DNA of 64,000 bases from Calliopum simillimum (Eukaryota; Arthropoda; Insecta; Diptera; Lauxaniidae), in assembly GCA_951812925.1 (NCBI GenBank), contig OX638369.1, positions 23,837,329 through 23,901,328 of the forward strand, given 5' to 3'. The notes under the pieces are model-generated. The model was not told the origin of the DNA. It did no database searches and saw only the letters and a list, made by a program, of their open reading frames with translations. Shown piece by piece: positions 55,726 to 64,000 of the stretch. Within the stretch, counting starts at the first letter, position 1, and every line of letters starts with the position of its first letter. The translations under genes and the position numbers were made by a program.

Positions 55726-56266
55726 GGTGCTCACATGACAGCAAGCAAAATTTTTTTAACATAGTTATGTACGAATGAGTGCCTGATGAAAATTAATTAA
55801 AAAATTGAATTTTACCTGTAAGAATTGATTAATAAATCGATAAAAATAACGGTAGTTATTGACATAAATATCACTTACATCAATGTAGATTGATGCATTT
55901 CAAGATTCTATTAAATTGGTTTTATTCAAAAGTAAATTTTTTTCAAATTATTTAAAATGTCAAATGTACACCATCAACAGGGGACAAAAAATTAAGGATT
56001 TTTTATATATTAAGAGCAGTACCAAAAATGTGACACCTATGACATTTGGGATTTTACTTGTATTTTTCTGCCAAAATATTTCATAATAATATAATATGAA
56101 AGAGCATTTTCAAGTAATGAAAATTTCATATTTATATGTAAGAATGTACTATGTATATAAAAATTTTATAATTATCACTTTCACGACGTGACACTCATGA
56201 CGATGATTTATTATCTATAATACTTGTTTCCACCACAAATACGAAATTTTATGCTCAATATTATAC

Positions 56267-56657
56267 TAGAGGTATTCACGATCTAGAGTAACGTCCTGAG
56301 TAACAGAGTAACAGGGTAACAGTGCACAACCACAACAACAAAATATACGTAAGTTACTCTGTTACTCTTTTACCCTTTTAGTCAAGCTATTTTCTAGTGT
56401 AAAATAATCTTACACTTTTGCCTTTTTTTACTATTTCTATTTCTATAGAAACGTTTGAAGTTGTTTATGATTGAGAAGCAATTTTCGTTCATCAAAAATA
56501 AAAATTTGAATGAGAGCAAAATATTCAATTAAAAATTATTTTGAGAAACAAAAAGCAAATGTACGTGTAAAGTATTGAGTATGCTCACTATTCAGAGTAA
56601 CTGAGTGCACTTATACCCTGTTACTCAGCTCGTTACTCTAGATCGTGAATAACTCTA
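56267..56657. mobile_element. 387-bp MITE with TA target sites
   Basis: Ends GAGGTATTCACGATCTAGAG (from 56269) and CTCTAGATCGTGAATAACTC (to 56655) are inverted copies with one mismatch. They continue inward as GTAACG...CTGAGTAACAGGGTA and its complement, for about 45-50 bp. TA flanks both ends. The centre is A/T-rich. The GAGTAACAGAGTAACAGGGT series in the arms is itself a short tandem of GTAACAG words. Non-coding. Confidence 0.85.
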
Positions 56658-56679
56658 GTTTCTTACTATACTAGTTTAC

Positions 56680-57479
56680 AAAAAATTTTTAAAAAAATGT
56701 ACAAGAAATGTCACTATTTTGTTCTTTACTCGAAAATTATAAAAAAAAAGTTTTTTACGGATAAGTTTTTGAGATATAAATTTTTGATCGTTTTTTTTTT
56801 TTTCGAAGGTGGATTCACTTTCCAAGTAATATCTCAAGCGACTATTCCGTAGATATGTCACCCTTTCGGCCATTATTTCGATTACATTTTGTAGTATGAC
56901 CTCCAGAATGTACCGAATCACCGATGTAATATTGCTTTACAAGTCGGGAATTTTCTTCGGATCATTCACATAGACTTTATCTTTCGTATAACCCCACAGA
57001 TAAAGCTAATGGCGTCAAATTGCATGATCTGGGCGGCCAATTTACATCACTGCGGCGAAAAATTACATGGTTCAGGAATTTGCAACGCAAAAAGTCTAAA
57101 TTGAGGCAAGCTGTATGTATTGTGGCGCCGTCTTGTTGAAATCACATATCGTTCAGATCCTGAGCTTCAACCTCCGCCACAAAATAGTCCTCCAACATAG
57201 TGTGGTACCGCTTAGAGTTGACATTTTCGATGTTTCCGTCCTCACCTTCGAAAAAAACTGCCCAACCCATAAGCCGCACCAAACAGTGATTCGCGGTGGA
57301 TGCTTTGGCTTCTTTACGATCACTTGTGGATTTTTCGAGCCCCAGATACGGCAGTTTTGCTTGTTAACATAGTCGATGATCTTTTGGAATTTTGGATTGT
57401 AGATTTTTGAAATTGACTTGGAATTTAAGATCCAAAATTCGACGATATCAATGCGTTGTTCTTTCTTATTGCGATCCAT
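56680..57479 (-). pseudogene. mariner-superfamily transposase relic with internal deletion
   Basis: On the minus strand, MDRNKKEQRIDIVEFWILN (57479 onward) resembles the start of these transposases. It jumps directly to VNKQNCRIWGSKNPQVIV and RITVWCGLWVG, so the helix-turn-helix and first catalytic Asp are deleted. After frameshifts VNWPPRSCNLTPL and LWGYTKDKVYVNDPKKIPDL (about 57050-56940) give the third catalytic block, in which the usual Asp residues are Asn and Ala. QNVIEIMAERVTYLRNSR near 56870-56820 is the C-terminal end. It belongs to the same clade as the fragment at 62185-62530. Confidence 0.78.
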
Positions 57480-58168
57480 AACTAAAATCCTCTACTATCA
57501 CAATGAAAATAACACAAGGGTCGATAATGCAGACTTTAATCGATAACAAAGTACCACATTTACTATTGGAACACCCTTAACTTTGTTAAAATAGTGTGCT
57601 ATACAGTATGTAAACGTTAAGGTTATGAAACTTCCGGGAGGTGTTAGAGGAAGTTTAGACTAACAAAAAATATTTCGGTAGTGAGGGATCTTAAATTTAC
57701 CCCTTAGGAGTAATAGAGAACTTGGCTTACAATAAAAAAATTTTGCTTCTCCCTACCCTTTAAGAGAAAACTTTCCCAAGGAAAACTTTTAACCAACTGT
57801 ATGAGCTTTCGAATTGGAATTCGTTTTTGGGGGAAAAAAGATTTTTACAAAGTTTTGTTCTCTAATTTTTTTGGAATCTTTTTAACGTATAATTTATTTC
57901 GGTAGTACATTTGTCATACAAATATTTTGGTTTGAGGTCAAAAAAAAACTAACTTTTAGTCAAAAGAGCAAATTAATTTTAGGAAAATTTCTAAAATTTG
58001 GGAGCGTTATAATTTTGTCTAACAGAGTTATAGCTGTTTTTAAAAAATTAAATTTGCAAAGCTTAAGGATTCCTCCAGTAAAGCACTTTTCCTGACCTAA
58101 AATCAAAAAATTGGTTTATAAAATGTTCTACCGAATTAAAGAAGATGGCTGCCAAAGTGAAATATATG
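57480..58168. other. turtle intron, no gene
   Basis: A/T-rich sequence between the mariner relic and the Tc1-like element. Nothing recognised. Confidence 0.45.
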
Positions 58169-59763
58169 TACAGTTGAGCTCAAAAAAATAGTATTGATAC
58201 AACCGGTTAGCTTGTTTTTGTCATATCTAACTAATTATTTGAATTTTCGATATTTTTTTTTTACCAATTTGTAACGCTATTAAAGCATAATAAGAAGACC
58301 CACTACTTTCAATTTTTACGTACTTGTTCTAATTTTTATTTAAAAAATTCGCAGTTGAGCTGGTTTTTGTATGATCAAAATAATAGTAGTGTATGTAAAA
58401 ATTTTGTCGAAAAATTAGAATAAACCGGATATTCCTAACAAAAAGGGTATTATTATAATCATTTATCAGTTTCGTGCAACAAAAACTTTTCCAAAAATGA
58501 GACTAAGCAAGCATTGCAGTTCTGAGCGGCGTGCACTTATAAAAAAATTGATTTCGAAGGGCAAAACTTACAAGGATATGGAAAATTTAGTAGGTTGTTC
58601 GAAATTCTATCACGTTCACCCCACGCCTTGTAAAACGCGGCCGACCTCGTATAATCTCCAAGAAAGAAGAAAATCGTGTGGTGAGATACTCAAGACTTAA
58701 TTCTTTCGCGAGCTCTTCCAAGATAATGGATGAACTTAAAGTAAATGCCAGTACACAAACAATACGAAGATATTTGCGGGAAAATAATTTGGCAGTATAT
58801 AGCCCAAGAAAAGTACCGCTTCTAAATAAAAAACATGTTACAGCAAGAATAAAATTCGCTCAAAAACACATCGACTGGCCAGTTCAGAAATGGAGAAATA
58901 TTTGATGGACTGATGAATCCAAAATTGTGCTTTATGGTGGAAGGGGGTGTCGGCAAATACGGAATTCGATCCAAGATTTACCTTTAAAACAATCAAACAC
59001 GGAGGAGCTAGCATAATGATTTGGGCATGCTTTTCGTACAACGGTGTGAGGCCTATATATTGGATCCAAGAAATCATGGATCCATACCTATACGTCCATA
59101 TACTGCAGGAAGTCATGTTGCCATATGCTAGCGACCAAATGCCACTGAATTGGGTCTTTCAACAGGACAACGACCCGAAGCACACCAGTAAAGTCGCCAA
59201 ACAATGGTTTCAGGCCAACGGCATAAATGTTCTTGAATGGCCCGCCCAGTCGCCAGACCTGAATCCCATTGAGAACCTATGGTGCGACATGAAGAATGCA
59301 GTCGCCCAATGTTGACCGACCAATGTTTCGCAACTTTGGGAAACAGTTAAAGACGCTTGGAAATCCATACCTGTCCAAAGATGCCAAAATCTTGTGGAGT
59401 CGATGCCAAAGCGCTGTGCTTGTGTTATTACGAATAAAGGCCATGCAACTAAATAATAGTGATAACGTTTTTGTTTTAAATAACCCATAATTTTAAAAAC
59501 GTGGCTAGTTTGCAAAAGTTACACGACTGCAAAGTTACCACTACTATTATTTTGAGCAGACAAATTTTAAGAACTTGTAAAAACTTCAATTTTTTTATCC
59601 CAACTGCCTTAAAATCTTGATGATTATTTTTTTAATTTATCCTTAGGATACCACTCTTGTAAAAAAAAATATATTTCAATTTGATCAAAATAAAAATTCC
59701 GATATTTTTAAGGTCCTTTTCAATTTTATAAAAAGTACTACTATTATTTTGGACACAGCTGTA
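58169..59763 (+). mobile_element. Tc1-like transposon with near-complete but disabled transposase
   Basis: The element is 58171-59761 (1591 bp), flanked by TA on both sides. Its ends CAGTTGAGCTCAAAAAAATA and TATTATTTTGGACACAGCTG are imperfect inverted repeats. The transposase starts at the ATG at 58497 (MRLSKHCSSERRALIKKLIS, a helix-turn-helix start) and can be followed to about 59457 through frame changes near 58610 and 58945. All three catalytic blocks are readable: WTDESKI (58910), QQDNDPKHTS (59161) and SPDLNPIENLW (59252). A TGA at 58903-58905 directly before WTDESK and another at 59313-59315 interrupt it. It is the same family as 29473-31133 but better preserved. Confidence 0.9.
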
Positions 59764-62180
59764 GATAAAAAAATTAGAAATTTCAACTTTAAAGGCTCAG
59801 AACAGGGGGAAGAAATCCTTTTATATTCTTAAAACCAATTTCACCATTAGAAAACTGTTGTGATTAACTATAGATTTTCCATAAAAAATTATTCTCTAAA
59901 ACGCTGGGATGCAGCTAGAAAAACTAGACAGAAAGTGAGGTTTTTCCTTGCAACTCCTTATAGATATATTTTAGACCCCCCTTACTCACAATTTTCTTGT
60001 TCAACCTGGGCCTCCACTTCAGAAACTTCATATTCATAAGCTTTACACTTTATGAACTTAAATTTTTTTAAGGATTCTTTGAGAAATATCTATAAACATT
60101 TCGAGAACTTCATACTTAAAGCTATTGCTCTATTCAGATGATTAATATAGTCTTCATAGTATTGATAGAAGTAATCATTATTACAGTGATTATACTCATT
60201 GTTATAAGTTTTTTTGACAGAATTAATTAATTTTTTCTTATTACTCGTATAAAAAATAATACAACTCATAATTATTTTTAATTTTGAACATGGCAGACCC
60301 ATAAAAAAATTACAAAAGTTGTATTTTTTTGCTTTTCTTTTATATTTGAACATGCATTTTGAATTCATTATAATTTACTTTTTTCAATCAATTTTCACAT
60401 TTTCTCTGATTTTTGTATTTCCCATAACTATTTATTATAATTTCTGATTATTTTATTGCATGTTGGTCAACATTAATGTAAATGTACATTAGTTGTGTGT
60501 GTACCCCCTTGCATAGAGTACTTATTACCTGTTACATTAACAACACTCCTCCGCCACAAATTAATAAAATCATATCAAAAAATATTTCACGGAATAATTT
60601 CCTACAAACGGAATTTCCTAATACCAAAGTGTATGTATAAACCAGAAATGTACGTTATCAAAAATTAAGCAACTTTTTATTTTTTTATTTTTTTTTTTTT
60701 TCTGTAATAAAATTTTATATGTAGAGTTAAGTTGCATTTGATATGTTCATTTTTCTTTCTTTTTTTCATACATTTTATTTGTTTCCCTGTGTTACATGCA
60801 GATAAATGTCTAAATATACGATTATTACATGTACACATATATAATAAAAGTAAGCCAAAACACACATACACATACGATCCCTTAAACATTTTCATATAAG
60901 CCAGCTATATAAATATTATATAGAGGCAACCAACACACAACACATCCATATAGAAATTCTTACATATACAAGTGATTGCACAGGCCAACAAATAACGTTG
61001 TTTGGTACCTTTAATAGCGTCATAATAAAAAATATATATACACATATATATACAAATATATATATATATACAATACAAATATGAAAGGATAATGCAAAAA
61101 CCATGTTTTGACTTGAAATTGTTGGCATTACTCGTAAATTATATTTGAGTGGCTATAAATAAAAATGATTTTTATTAGCGGCATATTTTTTACAACTTAT
61201 ATAATATGCAAAAGTCAAAGCCGTCTAGATATATGGATGTTAACGTATTATGCACGTTGGCTGTATTACTTTTAAACATTCTATAATACTTATATTTACT
61301 TAGGGCATGTCTTAGACTGCGTATAAAAGTAGACTTTCTGTTGGTCCTGATATAACAAAATTAATACATACGGGATTTTTTATGCAGCCTAAAATAACTT
61401 AATATACGTAAATTTCTCTTGAGCTGTTTATAATTTTTTTTTTTTTTTTTTTTGTAATAACTTTTCATTTTTATTTTAAACCTTTTATGATAATAAAAAT
61501 ATTGATATTTCATCGCCTCAATACTCTTCTGCTCCATACGAGCTCAAAACCTATGGAACAAGTCTTAACTCAAAATGTCAAAAAGTGTCAATGGGGCAAA
61601 ACAGAACTCAGACGACGATTTGTCTTAAATCGAAGAGAACAGAAATCTTTATGGCCTTTTAGTTTTCTTTACGTAAACCACTTTTGGTATACTAAAATAT
61701 TTCAAATTTATTTTTTGAAACACAAAATTTTGTCTAAAAGATATCTATTAAAAGTAAACTTTTGCAACTTACTCGTTTACATCATCACAAGTATCTAGAG
61801 GTATTTTGAAAATATAGGACACAATCCTTCAGACTACAAGCTTTTTACACCAAAGAAAGAAACTGTTTCTTTTATGAGTCATCTTTGAAACTAACTCCTT
61901 TACTTCATCTCAGGTGTCCAGTTCAATGTCTGTTTGTCTACTTGTCTGTGTCTCCATAATTTAAGAACCATTTGCCCGATTTATGCATGTATTCTCCTAT
62001 TACTTCTAGGAGGAGGATAAGGGCAAAATGAAACTTCTTCATTTGTCACAATTCTTTGCGATGACTTTTATCTCTTTCCACGGTTTTCCCGTTTCTTCGA
62101 TTTTCTTTCACAGCGACCTTTTTCAGGTGGTTCTCAGACTACCACGTCCTCTACATTTTTGGTAAAGTTTGAAGTTAGAG
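59764..62180. other. turtle intron or flank, no gene
   Basis: A/T-rich, with a long T run at 61436-61453 and TA-rich sequence at 61030-61075. No exon of the turtle cytoplasmic tail, transposon ends or RNA gene was recognised. Confidence 0.45.
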
Positions 62181-62184
62181 ATAG

Positions 62185-62530
62185 TGCGAAGCCACTAAGC
62201 GCAATTTTCAAATTTATTACTTAAAATAATATCGTTCAAATGTATACCCTTGCGCGCACGGCACTCATTTATTCGAACATTAAAGTTTCTCATGACGACT
62301 CAGCAGGTAACCTCTGTGATAGTTTTCATTTCGTGATGAATATTTTCTTCGAAATGCTCCAGAGCAGTTGATCTATTAGCGTAAACTTTAGATGTGAGAT
62401 AGCCTTACAGGATAAAGTCCATGATGGTTAAAATAGAACTGCGTGTGGGCCAATTTATGTTGAAAAGCACTCAATTGCATGTTTTACGAAATCAAGCCTC
62501 TTTGACTGGCATCCTGGGGCTTTAATTATT
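62185..62530 (-). pseudogene. mariner-superfamily transposase C-terminal fragment
   Basis: Minus-strand reading gives INWPTRSSILTIMDFIL, a stop, then GYLTSKVYANRSTALEHFEE, a Met/Thr-rich stretch, and FNVRINECRARKGIHLND. This matches the third catalytic block and C-terminal end of the same transposase clade as 56680-57479. The catalytic Asp of the P-P-R-S-x-D block is replaced. Stops and substitutions show it is old. The N-terminal two thirds is missing. Confidence 0.72.
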
Positions 62531-63209
62531 GTACTAATTGAATTTTATAGAGATATGTAACGACGATCTATGTTAGGCCAGATCGATTTTGTGTGAAGCT
62601 AAATAAAATCATCTCGAAACCAACTAAAAAGTTAGAGGAACTCTTAAAAACGATATATGTCTGCATCATTATTATTTTTTTTTTTTTCCATTCTGAGAAA
62701 AACCAATGGAGCACTTTTGATTCTACTAAAGGCCTATTTTGGCTAAAAAAAACATGTTTTTTGGTCACAAAGGTTATGTTCTTACAAAAATTTTGGTGTT
62801 TATTTGGGGTGTAGATAATGTTCGGTTCCAAAAATAATTTTTTTTAGATTTTTCAATAACGAGGTCGAAACAACGATTTTTTACTCAAAACCAATGGAAC
62901 TTACAAAAAAAGTGTGTATAGCAAAAAATACTTGGAATTGTCCAAAAAATACGTGTGAATTTTTTGAGCTATTTTATAAAATTTCAAAACTTAGTCAAAA
63001 CAAAACAAAAAAAAAATCCAAAAATTCTGAAAAAACTCACACCTATTTTTTGAAGGATTCTAAGCATTTTACGTCTTATGCAATTTTTCGTAGATGCCTT
63101 GGTTTTATGTAAACTTAGCATTTTGCTGACAAACGTGAGCTTAACAGCTGAAAACTCAATTTGATATATTTCTTGAAAAAAAAAATTCTAAAAAAATTCA
63201 CTCGTATAG
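62531..63209. other. Intron or flank, no gene
   Basis: A/T-rich sequence with no recognised feature. Confidence 0.45.
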
Positions 63210-64000
63210 TACGAGGGCTGCTAGATATATTTCTGGCCTAATAATGCAAATGCGAATATTTATCGTCAAAAATGGTTTTATTGTGTTTCAAAGTATTCTT
63301 CAGCATGATTTATACACTTTTGCATGCGCTCAAACCAATTTTCGAAGCACTTTTCCCACTCCGATTGAGACACCTCCAAAACATGGTTTTTGAACGCTTC
63401 AGCAGCATCTTCTGGTGACGAAAATCGTTGACCACGCCTTTTTTTCTTTATGTGCGGGAATAAAAAGAAGTCATTGGGTGCCAAATCAGGGCTGTACGGC
63501 GGATGACCCATCAATTCGACGTTTTGACCGGTCAAAAAGGATTGTGGTGTACCACTCAGAATTGACCGTCCTACGTTGTTCAAGCGGAACAGTCGCCACA
63601 TGACCAGTTTTGCCGAAGAAACAGGCGACCATTTGCTTCGTAGTGCTTCTTCCACGAACAACTTTCGTTGGCTTTGGCTCGTCTTCGAAGGCTCACATGG
63701 TCGATTGCTGTTTTGTTTTGGACTCATACGCATAGATCCATAATTCGTCACCTGTGACAATCTTATAAACGTCTTTTGAAGCACCGCGATCGTATTTTTT
63801 CAACATTTCTTTGCACCAATCGACACGAGCCTTATTTTGAGCGATTGTCAAATTGTGCGGGATCCAACGAGAAAAAACCATTTTTACGGCCAGGTGTTCA
63901 TGCAATATCAAATGTATTGGAATGGAACTAATGCCCAAAGATGCTTCTATCTCACGGTGTGTCACATGATGATCTTGCATTATCAGTTGACGCACGGCAT
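63210..64000 (-). pseudogene. mariner transposon, 3' part; internal deletion removes the second catalytic block
   Basis: The element end CGAGGGCTGCTAGATATATT begins at 63212, directly after TA. The transposase reads on the minus strand from beyond the window edge: a helix-turn-helix with HHVTHREIEASLGIS, then RWIPHNLT, then TGDELWIYAYESKTKQQST (first Asp intact). A TGG-to-TGA stop interrupts the frame near 63694. The same frame continues as AFEDEPKPTK to FGKTGHVATVPLEQRRTVNS and EWYTT, then jumps near 63530 to a different frame with TGQNVELMGHPPYSPDLAPN (third Asp intact). The segment that should hold H-x-DNA-S-S-H is deleted. The C-terminus ends near 63278. It is closely related to the relic at 26661-28211, which still has that block. 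Confidence 0.9.

Overview
The window looks like a stretch of a repeat-rich, A/T-rich dipteran nuclear genome. A schizophoran fly, possibly a tephritid, fits best, but the species is not determined. The evidence is one spliced animal cell-adhesion gene with strong similarity to Drosophila turtle, CAA/TTG runs, BEL/Pao, mariner, Tc1, piggyBac-type and non-LTR remnants, and no bacterial-style gene packing.

The only host gene I can support is the middle of turtle (tutl; vertebrate relative IGSF9) on the + strand. Its 5' exons (signal peptide, first Ig domain) lie before the window and most cytoplasmic-tail exons lie after it. Constitutive exons are 2067-2308 (Ig2), 35140-35410 (Ig3), 35479-36342 (Ig4, Ig5, FN3-1) and 49980-50393 (FN3-2, transmembrane segment, start of the tail). 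Three further small exons keep frame whether used or skipped: 22505-22585 (27 codons, between Ig2 and Ig3), and 37120-37203 and 42099-42182 (28 codons each, between the two FN3 domains). Together they look like alternatively spliced linker cassettes.

Everything else is intron of this gene, filled with transposon debris and tandem repeats. 0-2 kb: BEL/Pao protease fragment and an LTR. 4-9 kb: 39-bp minisatellite, a coding relic, and a 627-bp palindromic element with a perfect 8-bp target duplication. 10-14 kb: a diverged repeat family with a conserved core, including a dimeric ~280-bp tandem array. 16-21 kb: 19-bp-unit minisatellite arrays and a foldback. 24-31 kb: non-LTR relic, interrupted mariner, a 1.27-kb TIR element and a Tc1-like element, end to end. 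33-35 kb: 108-bp minisatellite and two tRNA-Lys-type primer-binding sites. 36.5 kb: a (CATGTT)n block. 39-43 kb: more core-motif repeats, a piggyBac-type MITE, and the second (inverted) copy of the 39-bp minisatellite element. 47-49 kb: ~115-bp tandem repeat and a foldback. 51-60 kb: pogo-like element, a 1.4-kb TIR element carrying the same 108-bp minisatellite, a 387-bp MITE, a mariner relic and a second Tc1-like element. 62-64 kb: two more mariner relics.

The most unusual signal is a roughly 14-nt sequence, GACGTATGAGTAAC, found exactly or nearly so at 23 places on both strands. It sits in repeats whose other bases have diverged widely and is usually about 50-140 bp from a second box (TTGGCTG / CGGCCAT). 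I do not recognise the family. All statements rest on reading the sequence; no database search was possible.
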